DNA of 64,000 bases from the NCBI RefSeq assembly GCF_009664835.1, contig NZ_CP045929.1, positions 1,240,001-1,304,000 on the forward strand. The letters are read 5' to 3'. How positions within the stretch are numbered: position 1 is the stretch's first letter; each line of letters starts with the position of its first letter. Below, piece by piece: positions 41,601 to 49,345 of the stretch. Both the position numbers and the translations under genes were made by a program. The stretch is from Allosaccharopolyspora coralli. Its GTDB lineage: Bacteria > Actinomycetota > Actinomycetes > Mycobacteriales > Pseudonocardiaceae. A model generated the notes under the pieces. It was not told the DNA's origin and searched no databases. It saw only the letters and a list, made by a program, of their open reading frames with translations.

Positions 41601-43625
41601 GTCGGCTACGACCACAAGGCGATGGGCATCACCGCGAAGGGCGCGTGGGAGAGCGTCAAGCGGCACTTCCGCGAACTCGACGTGGACACCCAGAGCCAGG
41701 AGTTCACCGTCGTGGGTGTCGGGGACATGGCCGGTGACGTCTTCGGCAACGGCATGCTGCTCTCCGAACACATCCGGCTGGTCGCCGCGTTCAACCACAT
41801 GCACGTGTTCATCGACCCGGACCCGGTCGCGGCGAGTTCGTTCGCCGAGCGCCGGCGGCTCTTCGACCTGCCACGATCCACATGGGACGACTACGACCGT
41901 TCGATGATCAGTGAGGGCGGCGGAATCTGGCCGAGGTCGCTGAAATCGATCCCGCTGAACCCGCAGATCCGTGCGGCGTTGGGCATCGACGAGGACGTCC
42001 AGCAGCTCTCGCCGCCGGAGCTGATCAAGCACATCATGCTTGCCCCGGCGGATCTGCTGTGGAACGGCGGCATCGGCACCTACGTGAAGGCCAGCACCGA
42101 GTCGCACGCCGACGTCGGGGACAAGGCGAACGACTCGGTCCGGGTGGACGGTGACCAGCTGCGGTGCACGGTCGTGGGTGAGGGCGGCAATCTCGGACTC
42201 ACCAGCCTCGGGCGCATCGAGTTCGCCCAGAACGGCGGCAAGGTCAACACCGACGCGCTGGACAACTCGGCCGGGGTGGACTGCTCGGACCACGAGGTCA
42301 ACATCAAGGTGATGCTGGACCAATTGGTCGCGCAGGGCCGGCTCGGCGGCGAGCAGCGCAACGCATTGCTCGCCGAGATGACCGACGAAGTGTCGGATCT
42401 GGTGCTCGCGGACAACTACCGGCAGAACGCCGTGCTCGGTGTCTCCCGGGCGCACGCCGCGCCGATGCTGTCGGTGCACGCCCGGCAGATCACGGCGCTG
42501 GAACGCAACCGGGGCGTGGACAGGGAACTGGAGGCGCTACCGACGCCGAAGCAGGTCAAGGAACGGGACAAGGCGGGCGAGGGGCTCACTTCTCCGGAAT
42601 TGGCGACCCTGTTGGCGCACGTGAAGCTTTCGCTCAAGGACGACGTACTCGCCTCGGGGCTGCCTGACGCGGACGCGTTCGCCTCGAAGGTGCGGGACTA
42701 CTTCCCGACCCCGTTGCGTCAGCGCTACGCCGAGGCGATTCCGGCGCACCCGCTGCGCCGGGAGATCACCTCGACGGTGATGGTGAACGAGGTCGTCGAC
42801 GGCGCCGGTGTCTCCTACGCGTTCCGGTTGTCGGAGGAGATGAGCGCCGAGACCACCGACGCGGTGCGGGCGTTCTTCGTCGCCACCGGCGTCTACGACC
42901 TGCCTGCGCTGTGGCGGGAGATCGACGCTCTGGACAGCGTGATCGCCAGCGACGTCGCGGACTTCATGGTGCTGGAGACGCGGCGGCTGCTCGACCGTGC
43001 CTCGCGGTGGTTGCTGTCGAACCGGCCGCAGCCGTTGGCGATCGGTGCGGAGATCAGCCGGTTCCGGCCGGTGGTGGCGGAATTGTCCGGCGCGATCCGC
43101 GGAATGCTGCGCGGCGGCGCGGCGCAGGCCGCGGCCGAACAGCGGGACAAGCTCGTCGCCGACGGTGTGCCGGAGTCGCTGGCCGAACGCGTCGCGGTGT
43201 TGCTGGACACGTTCTGCCTGCTCGACATCACCGAGGTCGCCGAGCTCGCCGAGCGGGACAGCAGCTCGGCCGAGTACACCGCAGCGGAAGCGGCGGAGGT
43301 CTACTACGAGCTCTCCGAACACCTCGACATCGAGCGGTTGCTGGTGGCCGTCGGTGAGCTGGAACGCGGCAACCGGTGGCACTCGTTGGCGCGGCTCGCG
43401 CTGCGCGACGACCTGTACGCGTCGGTGCGGGCGATCACGGTCGACGTGCTGCGCGCCGGGGACCCGGGCGAAAGCCCGCAGAACAAGATCGCCTCGTGGG
43501 AGCAGGCGAACGCGGCTCGGCTCGGCCGTGCCCGCGCGGCATTGGAGGAAATCAAGCGCTCCGGGCGGCTGGACCTCGCGACCCTGTCGGTCGCGGCACG
43601 CCAGCTGCGCAGCATGGTGCGCTGA
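38664..43625 (+). CDS. gdh: NAD-specific glutamate dehydrogenase, large (180 kDa) class
   Basis: A 1653-residue enzyme that converts glutamate to 2-oxoglutarate and ammonium. The length, the N-terminal regulatory half and the catalytic part with VGAKGGFVVKRP near residue 880 and GVGDMAGDVFGNGMLLSEH near 1020 mark the L_180/bacterial GDH class. The ATG at 38664 follows GGAG; a longer frame from 38562 is less likely. It is the Rv2476c-type gene in the recalled Mycobacterium block and is followed closely by a thioesterase. Confidence 0.93.
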   Translation: MTSNPGQVETEVTRRAQRETAITAAHDDPEQARDKLLDRAAESAPELSDLLHKYYRHVPAEELADDDPNDLVGALRSHRELARHRASGRPVVKIFNPSRAEDGWQCGATVVQTVVDDMPYLVDSVIAELGRDGAQVRRIIHPIIVVRRDVAGELLEVLADADPSSPPADALAESWMYVEVDQVTDPERARTLEQGLGTVLNDVREVVEDTERMISTARGLAESLEENPPSSVDQGHAADGAGLLRWLADGHFTFLGYRHNELVRDDDGTPALRAVLASGLGVLRSDSLAARSLTAGPDTAANALSKDLLVLTQGSAPSTVHRAIHPYYVGVKTFDDNGEVTGEHRFLGLFTTTALHENVLDIPVIERGVREVIHRAGFPMESYSGQRMLEEIQNYPRTELFSTDIDTLQQTITGVLALAERRKLKPFIRRDPFGRFFSCLVYLPRDRYTTSSRLAMQEVLLDELSGSSLEYSTRVGESTLARVHFMVHTDPDRSGEPDPRRIQERLERAIRTWDDEMLDQVDQDRARNGHRMGVSEALNEVAQRYSASFPEAYKEDFDASEGLVDLGRLHSLAEPGDLAMSFYLPKDPEPGERRFKMYVEQRVTLSQVLPVLQSMGVEVVDERPYEVMRENGTRCWIFDFGLRLEPGLLDAAGPERLDSLRERFEEAFRAAWRGQAEVDRFNALVLRAGLSWREVSVLRGYAKYLRQVGTAYGQDYIENVILSHSTTAVALMRLFQVRFDPSVDDATRESQQDGLVAEATRLIDEVTGLDADRILRGYLNLIQATLRTNYFVADGQGNLRSFLAFKLEPQAIPGLPEPRPQFEIFVYSPRVEGVHLRFGSVARGGLRWSDRREDFRTEILGLVKAQAVKNAVIVPVGAKGGFVVKRPPLPTGDPGADREANLAEGIACYRSFISGLLDLTDNLAGDGVAPARDVVRHDGDDSYLVVAADKGTASFSDIANEVAESYGFWLGDAFASGGSVGYDHKAMGITAKGAWESVKRHFRELDVDTQSQEFTVVGVGDMAGDVFGNGMLLSEHIRLVAAFNHMHVFIDPDPVAASSFAERRRLFDLPRSTWDDYDRSMISEGGGIWPRSLKSIPLNPQIRAALGIDEDVQQLSPPELIKHIMLAPADLLWNGGIGTYVKASTESHADVGDKANDSVRVDGDQLRCTVVGEGGNLGLTSLGRIEFAQNGGKVNTDALDNSAGVDCSDHEVNIKVMLDQLVAQGRLGGEQRNALLAEMTDEVSDLVLADNYRQNAVLGVSRAHAAPMLSVHARQITALERNRGVDRELEALPTPKQVKERDKAGEGLTSPELATLLAHVKLSLKDDVLASGLPDADAFASKVRDYFPTPLRQRYAEAIPAHPLRREITSTVMVNEVVDGAGVSYAFRLSEEMSAETTDAVRAFFVATGVYDLPALWREIDALDSVIASDVADFMVLETRRLLDRASRWLLSNRPQPLAIGAEISRFRPVVAELSGAIRGMLRGGAAQAAAEQRDKLVADGVPESLAERVAVLLDTFCLLDITEVAELAERDSSSAEYTAAEAAEVYYELSEHLDIERLLVAVGELERGNRWHSLARLALRDDLYASVRAITVDVLRAGDPGESPQNKIASWEQANAARLGRARAALEEIKRSGRLDLATLSVAARQLRSMVR

Positions 43626-43691
43626 CGGTGAACCGGGTGTCCGGTCGCGCCGGACAGCCGGATCCGTCGAGTTCGAACAGAAGGGAAGTCG

Positions 43692-44129
43692 GTGGGCGCT
43701 TACGTTGCCGAGGTGCCGGTTCGGTGGTCCGACATGGACGCCTACGGACACGTCAACCACGCGCGGACGGTCACGCTCCTGGAAGAGGCACGCGCGTGCC
43801 TGCTGTTCCAGGAGGCGGGCCGCCGCGGGCTCCGTGGCTTGGCCGACGGCATGGTCGTCGCCCGAGTCGCGATCGACTACCACTCGCCGGTGGTGTATTC
43901 GGCGGGTCCGTTGCAGGTGACGATGTCGGTGCGGGAGCTGCGCGCCGCGTCGTTCATCGTCGACTACACGGCCCACGCGGGCTCGGAGGCGTCGGTGGCC
44001 ACGGCGGAGACGCTGATGGTGCCCTACGACGTGACCGAGGGGCGTCCGCGTCGGCTCAACGACTCGGAGCGGGCGTTCCTGCAGGAATGGCAGGTCGCCA
44101 CGACGAACACGGAGCCGCTGCGTGGCTGA
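43692..44129 (+). CDS. Acyl-CoA thioesterase, hot-dog fold
   Basis: A 145-residue thioesterase with VPVRWSDMDAYGHVNHARTV near the N-terminus, the W.D.D..GHVNN-like motif of the FcbC/YbgC class. The GTG start at 43692 follows AAGGGAAG. Its 3' end overlaps the next gene by 8 bp. The gene corresponds by position to Rv2475c as I recall it. Substrate unknown. Confidence 0.85.
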   Translation: MGAYVAEVPVRWSDMDAYGHVNHARTVTLLEEARACLLFQEAGRRGLRGLADGMVVARVAIDYHSPVVYSAGPLQVTMSVRELRAASFIVDYTAHAGSEASVATAETLMVPYDVTEGRPRRLNDSERAFLQEWQVATTNTEPLRG

Positions 44130-44763
44130 GTTGCGGATGCCGGACGCAGTCGAGCGCGACGATCTCGGCGCCTTCGTCGCCCGGGTGGTGCGCCTCGACG
44201 ATCAGGCCGTGGTGCGGATGCGCAATCGTCCCGGCACGGACCGGCTCGACGTGTGGGCCCAGACGCCGTTCGACGCGCTGTGCACCCGGGTGGTGGGTGG
44301 CGAGGTCGAACCGTCGGACGTCACCTCGGCGGGCGGTGAGTTGCTCGCGACGTTGACGGTGGCCGGTGGACCGGTGATGGACCCGGGGCCGCCCAAGGAC
44401 CTGATGTGGCGTTCGCAGCTGCCGCCGGCGGAAGGCTGGAAGCGGGTCGACGACCTCCCCGCCACGGTGGTGTCCGAAGTGGCCGAACACGGCGTCGGGG
44501 TGGCGAAGGAGAACGTCGGTCCGAAGGGCACTCCGCCGGCCTCGCTGATGGATCAGGAGGTGTTCACGGTCTCCGGCTCGGGTTACGAGGTGACGGTGCC
44601 GCTGCGCTGCCTGTTCGTGCTCTCGGGCATGGGGTTCCTGCCGCAGCAGCCCGATCCGGACGAGATCGTGCGGGTGAGCGCCACCGACGCGTGGCTGCGG
44701 CTCGACTCCCGCTTCGGCGCGGTCGTGCGTCGCCGCCACGCCCTCCTCCCCCTCCTGATGTGA
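44122..44763 (+). CDS. Conserved actinobacterial protein of unknown function
   Basis: A 213-residue soluble protein, MAELRMPDAVERDDLGAFVA, with repeated hydrophobic beta-like stretches (GELLATLTVAGGPVMDPGPP, PLRCLFVLSGMGFLPQ). Overlaps the thioesterase gene by 8 bp and corresponds in position to Rv2474c, as I recall it. The stop codon lies inside the first base pairs of a palindromic repeat (44760-44816). Function unknown. Confidence 0.7.
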   Translation: MAELRMPDAVERDDLGAFVARVVRLDDQAVVRMRNRPGTDRLDVWAQTPFDALCTRVVGGEVEPSDVTSAGGELLATLTVAGGPVMDPGPPKDLMWRSQLPPAEGWKRVDDLPATVVSEVAEHGVGVAKENVGPKGTPPASLMDQEVFTVSGSGYEVTVPLRCLFVLSGMGFLPQQPDPDEIVRVSATDAWLRLDSRFGAVVRRRHALLPLLM

Positions 44764-44816
44764 GGCGAACGGCACTCTCGCCTCACCACACGAGGCGAAC
44801 GTGCCGTTCGCCTCAC
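44760..44816. repeat. Dispersed palindrome family B, copy 3, spanning a stop codon
   Basis: A 57-bp palindrome, GTGAGGCGAACGGCACTCTC and its mirror CGTGCCGTTCGCCTCAC. Its second to fourth bases are the TGA of the 44122 gene, so the repeat supplies the stop codon. Followed 9 bp on by copy 4. Confidence 0.88.
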
Positions 44817-44825
44817 GGGGTGGAG

Positions 44826-44880
44826 TGGTGCGAACGGCACTCTCGCCTCGTGTGACGGGGTGAGAGTGCCGTTCGCACCA
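44826..44880. repeat. Dispersed palindrome family B, copy 4
   Basis: A 55-bp palindrome with arms TGGTGCGAACGGCACTCTCG and GAGAGTGCCGTTCGCACCA. It is more alike to copy 2 (10808) than to its neighbour copy 3, so the pair did not arise by simple local duplication. Together the two separate the convergent genes at 44122 and 44893. Confidence 0.88.
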
Positions 44881-44892
44881 CGGGGGGCCCCG

Positions 44893-46218
44893 TCAGGCGT
44901 CGCGGGGCAGGCTCTTGGGCTTGAGGTGGGGGAGGAGTTCGCAGACCCAGCGCACCGACTCGCTCACCGCCGCCTCGAGCGGCCCGCGGACGAACCGGCG
45001 GCGCCACAGCACCGCGAACAGCACCGAGAACACCAGGAACACCTCGGACATGTAGACGTTGAGCCACGCCACGAAACCCGTCGGTTGCGAGCCGTCCTCC
45101 GGGAAAGCGGGAAGGTTCGCGATCCCTTCGCTGGCCGGACCCAACGCGGCGATCTCGGCCAACTCGGGTGACACGCCGCTGAGCGGCCAGCCGCCCACGG
45201 CGACCTGCCACGCCAGCACCATCGCGTGCAGCGCGTAGAGGGTGAGGCCCATCGAACCGGCGAGCGCGAACGGCTTCAGCGCGCGCCCAGCGTGGTCCGC
45301 GAGTTCGAGGCACACGGCAAGCACCGCCATGCACACGCCGAGCCCGCCCACCATCTCGAACGTGCTGCCGGTGTGCGGGGTGGCGGCCAGCAGCCAGTCA
45401 GCGTGGCCGACGGCGACCGTTCCCTCCGGCGGCATCAGCCCGTCCGGTCCCCACTGCGGCCGCACGCCCGCGAGCGTGACCAGCAGGGACGAGGACGCGT
45501 ACGCGACGACCGCAACGACGACTCCACCGAGTCCGAGTTTCAGCCGCACCACCCGGTCGCGCAGGTCGCACCGTCCGATGGCCATGCCCGCGAGCACCAG
45601 TCCGAGGTACGAAGCGGCAGGGTAGAAGCGGTACAGCATCATGTCGACGAGCCCGAGGTGCGCGATGAGATGCCCCGGGTCTACCGAGTTCACCATGGCC
45701 ACCATGTTCGTCAACGCCTCGTCGGAGGCCAGCCAGTTCCGCAGCACGAACGACAACTGCGGACCCAGGACGAGCACCGTTCCCGCCGCGATCGCCAGAC
45801 CACGCGCCGGCATCCCCACGAACGGCAAGGACAGCAGGAAGTACAGCCCGTAGAACGCGATGATGACCGTCAGCAGGAACCCTGTCGCCTCGGTCGCCTT
45901 CGCCAGCGCGACACCCAACAGGATGAGCAGCACTCCGCGCACCGCGATGCGCGTCCGCGCCGCCCGCAGCGCCTCACCGGTCGGTGGTGTCGTCCGGCCG
46001 GACAGCAAGGCCAACGACACGCCTGCGAGCACCGTGAACAACGCCGTCGAGCGGCCGCTAAAGGCGAAGAAGGTCACGTGTTCCGCACGGCCGTCGACCA
46101 CCGGGACTCCGAAATGGACGCCGAGCATCCCGACGATGGCGAGGAATCTGGCCAGGTCCAGGCCGACGAGCCGTCGCGTCCGAGGCGTGCTCGCAGCCTC
46201 CGGCAGCACAGCAGTCAT
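44893..46218 (-). CDS. HGSNAT/DUF418-like polytopic membrane protein
   Basis: A 441-residue protein with about ten membrane segments. The N-terminus RRLVGLDLARFLAIVGMLGV followed by HFGVPV, and SGRSTALFTVLAGVSLALLS, resemble the acyltransferase/HGSNAT-type catalytic domain; the C-terminal part LTLYALHAMVLAWQVAVGG is DUF418-like. It could be an O-acyltransferase or a membrane protein of unknown role. The ATG at 46218 is chosen; a longer frame adds 22 polar residues. Reverse strand, convergent with the 44122 gene. Confidence 0.7.
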   Translation of the reverse strand: MTAVLPEAASTPRTRRLVGLDLARFLAIVGMLGVHFGVPVVDGRAEHVTFFAFSGRSTALFTVLAGVSLALLSGRTTPPTGEALRAARTRIAVRGVLLILLGVALAKATEATGFLLTVIIAFYGLYFLLSLPFVGMPARGLAIAAGTVLVLGPQLSFVLRNWLASDEALTNMVAMVNSVDPGHLIAHLGLVDMMLYRFYPAASYLGLVLAGMAIGRCDLRDRVVRLKLGLGGVVVAVVAYASSSLLVTLAGVRPQWGPDGLMPPEGTVAVGHADWLLAATPHTGSTFEMVGGLGVCMAVLAVCLELADHAGRALKPFALAGSMGLTLYALHAMVLAWQVAVGGWPLSGVSPELAEIAALGPASEGIANLPAFPEDGSQPTGFVAWLNVYMSEVFLVFSVLFAVLWRRRFVRGPLEAAVSESVRWVCELLPHLKPKSLPRDA

Positions 46219-46513
46219 GGCGTCCACGAACCGGAAACTCGGGGAATCGGAATACCCCGAAAGATACCCAGCCCCGGTCGACACCCCGCACCGCAGGGGG
46301 TTCAGGCGAGGCGTACATCACACAGCGGCGAACAGGCGCGCGGATGGATCTGCCAAGAGGGTGCGGAGCGGGGCTGTGGTCAGCAACGGTGCACCGACGG
46401 TTGTCTCGCTGGCTGCGCAGAGCCGCCGCGGAACCACCAACGCAGATCACTTCGCGGGCGGAAGCTCTTGGCGCAGGGTGCCCGACCAGTGCCCGATCCG
46501 CGCGACCCGAACA

Positions 46514-47743
46514 TCACAGCAGCCATACCGATGTGTCGGGAGGCAGCTCGCGTGACGTCAACGGCCGACTCGACAGCAACACCTCACCGGGCGGCAACGG
46601 AACCGTCGTCGTGGACGTGTTCGTCGCACACACTGGTCCACCGCGGCCGCGCTGGAACGCCAGGCACCCCGAGGGAGCGCCGTACCAGTCGACGTCGTCG
46701 TTGTCGGTGAATCCCGGGATCTCCCGGCGCAGTTGCAGCGCGGTCCGGTACAGCGACAACGTCGAGTCCGGTGTTTCCATCTGCGTCTCGACCGTGAACT
46801 CCGCCCACTCGCGGGTCGTGGCCTCCCAATGACCGGGCGCGCTGGAGAAACCGAACGGGGGTTCGGTGCCCTCCCACGGCATCGGGCTGCGCACGATCGT
46901 TTCCGACAGGCCCGGGATCACTCCGTCCGGCAGCGCCAGCTCTTCGCCGTTGTCGAGCCCCGGAATCCCCGGCAGCGCGCACTTCACCAGTGCCATCGCG
47001 CGTGCGCGGTCGCGGCCCAGGTCGCCGCCGCCGTAGCGGGTCACAGGCCGGGTCAACGCTTGCCCCGCCGACACCCACACCGCCGGGCTGCCGAGCGCGT
47101 GCGAATCGGCGAGCACGCGCTCGATCGTCTTGCGCAGCTCGTCGGCCTCGAAGCTCACGTCCCCCAGACGCAGGTCGGTCACCAGGTTCGACGAGCCGCT
47201 CCGGCCATGGTTGGCGAACCAGTCGTCGATCACCACGCCGACACCACGGTTCGGGTAGGTGTCGAACACCGGCCGGAGGAGGTCGACGAGTTCCTGCACC
47301 ACAGCGTCCGCGGGCGCGCCCATGCCCGGCTGGGTGCCGACCCGGATCCCGTCGAGATCGCTGCCCAGCCAGAAGTGCACGGCGTCGGCGAACCCGGCCG
47401 CCGCATCGGGGCCGACCCGGTCGCGCTCGAACGGCAGGTCGATCGTGAGCCGCATCCCGGATTCGTGGGCCTCGGTCGCCAGCAGTTGCAGCGACGCCAG
47501 GTCGCCCACGACCGGGTCCACCCGCATGCCGCGTCCACGACCGTCGACGGCTTCCGAGACCACACCGGTCAGCCAGAGCGCCTCCACACCGAGCAGCTCC
47601 AGATAGCCGAGGCGATGCCGGATGCCGTTGAGGTCGCCGACGCCGTCGCCGTCGGAGTCGGCGAACAGGCGCAGGTCGACCCGGTAGAACACGGTGTCGT
47701 GCCACCAGGCGCGCCGGGTCCCGTCCGGCGGGTGCTCGTTCAT
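46514..47743 (-). CDS. GH13 (alpha-amylase/alpha-glucosidase)-like protein without the catalytic residues
   Basis: A 409-residue protein. The TIM-barrel beginning (TVFYRVDLRLFADSDGDGVG, DLNGIRHRLGYLELLGVEAL) is that of trehalose synthase/alpha-glucosidase types. However, region II reads LDGIRVGTQPGM where the nucleophile DGFRIDVA is expected, region I lacks D..xNH, and region IV reads PAVWVSAGQALTRPVTRYGG in place of the NHD motif. It is also shorter than the about 540-residue mycobacterial neighbour (Rv2471, as I recall). It is probably a non-catalytic homologue or binding protein. It lies just before glbO on the reverse strand. Confidence 0.72.
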   Translation of the reverse strand: MNEHPPDGTRRAWWHDTVFYRVDLRLFADSDGDGVGDLNGIRHRLGYLELLGVEALWLTGVVSEAVDGRGRGMRVDPVVGDLASLQLLATEAHESGMRLTIDLPFERDRVGPDAAAGFADAVHFWLGSDLDGIRVGTQPGMGAPADAVVQELVDLLRPVFDTYPNRGVGVVIDDWFANHGRSGSSNLVTDLRLGDVSFEADELRKTIERVLADSHALGSPAVWVSAGQALTRPVTRYGGGDLGRDRARAMALVKCALPGIPGLDNGEELALPDGVIPGLSETIVRSPMPWEGTEPPFGFSSAPGHWEATTREWAEFTVETQMETPDSTLSLYRTALQLRREIPGFTDNDDVDWYGAPSGCLAFQRGRGGPVCATNTSTTTVPLPPGEVLLSSRPLTSRELPPDTSVWLL

Positions 47744-47761
47744 CGACTCAGCTCAAGCCCT

Positions 47762-48154
47762 CTAGAACCACGAGTTGATCATGCTGTTGGCCGCCATCTC
47801 CAGGTACTGCCAGAGCTGGTCGCGATGCGCCGGATCCAGGTTCGCCTCGTCCACCGCGATGCGCATGCACCGCAGCCAGGCGTCACGCTCGGCCGGGCCG
47901 ATCTTGAACGGTGCGTGGCGCATCCGCAACCGCGGGTGCCCGCGCTGGTCGCTGTAGGTGTGCGGGCCTCCCCAGTACTGCATGAGGAACAACCGGAGCC
48001 GCTCCTCGGCCGGGCCGAGATCCTCCTCCGGGTACAGCGGCCGCAGCAGCTCGTCCTTGGCCACTTCCTCGTAGAACCGCGCCACGATGAAATGGAACGT
48101 CGCCTCGCCGCCGACCTGGTCGTAGAAGGTGTCCGTGGAAGTCACAGGACCCAT
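47762..48154 (-). CDS. glbO: Group II truncated haemoglobin (trHbO)
   Basis: A 130-residue haem protein, the length of mycobacterial GlbO. The marks are [20 protein letters not shown], the proximal histidine in [12 protein letters not shown] near residue 80, and the tail tryptophan. Such globins bind oxygen and may act in peroxide or nitric-oxide chemistry. Same strand as the GH13-like gene and just downstream of mscS (24 bp). The gene order glbO next to a GH13 gene matches the Rv2470-Rv2471 pair. Confidence 0.92.
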   Translation of the reverse strand: MGPVTSTDTFYDQVGGEATFHFIVARFYEEVAKDELLRPLYPEEDLGPAEERLRLFLMQYWGGPHTYSDQRGHPRLRMRHAPFKIGPAERDAWLRCMRIAVDEANLDPAHRDQLWQYLEMAANSMINSWF

Positions 48155-48178
48155 CTTCCACGGACCGCCCCGTCGGTG

Positions 48179-49147
48179 TCACACGGTCGGCAGCATGGGG
48201 CGCCCTGCGGGGTACGGCGGCTTGATGTCTTCTTCGTCGTAAGCCTGCTTGATCTCGACCCGCAGTCTGCGCTGCACACTCCACTGCTTGCCGGGGCGCA
48301 CCTTCACCGTGAGCCGCAGGGTGATCGTGTCCGCGGTGATCTGGTCGACACCCAGCATCTCGGGGGGCGCGAGCACGTCCTGGGCGAGTGGTTCGCGTTC
48401 GGTGGCTTCGCCTGCCACCCGCGCGGCCACTTCCAGGGCTTTCTCCACGTTGCTCGTGTGCGAGATCGGAAGGTCGACGACGGCGGTCGCGAAGCCCTGG
48501 GAGGAGTTGCCGACGCGCACGATCTCGCCGTTGCGGACGTACCAGACCGTGCCGTTGAGGTCCCGGAGCGTGGTCACCCGCAACCCGACCGCCTCGACGG
48601 TGCCGCTGGCCTCGCCGACGTCCACCCAGTCACCCACGCCGTACTGGTCCTCGACCATCATGAACATCCCGGACAGGAAGTCCCGGACGAGGTTCTGCGC
48701 ACCGAAGGCGACCGCCACACCGACGACACCGGCGGAGGCGAGCACCGGGCCGAGTTCGAAGCCCAGGTCGCTGAGGATGTACATCACCGCGAGGCTGAAC
48801 ACGACCAGCGAGGTGATCGACTTCAGCACCGAGCCGATCGTGCGGGCGCGTTGCATCCGGCGCTCCTGCAGCATCGCCTGCGAGGTGGCGTCGCCCTTCC
48901 GCTCGCGCAACGGCTGCAGGACCTTCGGGGGAGATCCGTTGCCCTGGGTCAGCTTGGTGATCGCGCGGTGGACGAACCAGCGGATCGCGAAGGCGACCAC
49001 GAGGGTCGTCAGGATGCTCAGCGGCTTCGCAATGACCAGGTCCGCGGAACGGGCCAGCCAGTCGCTCTTGGTCAGATCGTAGACCGCGCCGCACCAGCTG
49101 CCTTCCTCCTGGATGCAGTTGGGCTGGGACAGGCTCGGAGGAATCAT
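48179..49147 (-). CDS. Small-conductance mechanosensitive channel (MscS family)
   Basis: A 322-residue membrane protein. Helices lie at about residues 30-57 and 105-160; the pore helix region is LASAGVVGVAVAFGAQNLVRDF, followed by the beta domain VEDQYGVGDWVDVGEASGTV and TTLRDLNGTVWYVRNGEIVR. It would open under membrane tension to release solutes. Upstream 198 bp to the S9 peptidase gene hold its promoter; the gene heads a run with glbO and the GH13-like gene on the reverse strand. Confidence 0.9.
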   Translation of the reverse strand: MIPPSLSQPNCIQEEGSWCGAVYDLTKSDWLARSADLVIAKPLSILTTLVVAFAIRWFVHRAITKLTQGNGSPPKVLQPLRERKGDATSQAMLQERRMQRARTIGSVLKSITSLVVFSLAVMYILSDLGFELGPVLASAGVVGVAVAFGAQNLVRDFLSGMFMMVEDQYGVGDWVDVGEASGTVEAVGLRVTTLRDLNGTVWYVRNGEIVRVGNSSQGFATAVVDLPISHTSNVEKALEVAARVAGEATEREPLAQDVLAPPEMLGVDQITADTITLRLTVKVRPGKQWSVQRRLRVEIKQAYDEEDIKPPYPAGRPMLPTV

Positions 49148-49345
49148 GGATCGGGGGTCTCCACGGGGGTGTGTTCAGGTCTGCGGTGCGACGTGGCGCA
49201 CGGGTCGGGACGGGGGTGCCCGACGGCCCCCTCGGCGCGTCGGCCGAAAGAGCACTCGTCTGTTTCGATCGGTTCCCGTGACGTCAGCGTTACCGAATCG
49301 AACCCAGCGGTACGTGTTGTGTTCAGGTGATCGCGGACGGTGCGC

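Noticed and set aside
39813-42479. Long reverse-strand frame (888 codons) opposite the glutamate dehydrogenase gene
   Set aside because: It is arginine- and histidine-rich without family signals and is the usual GC-rich shadow of the forward gene.
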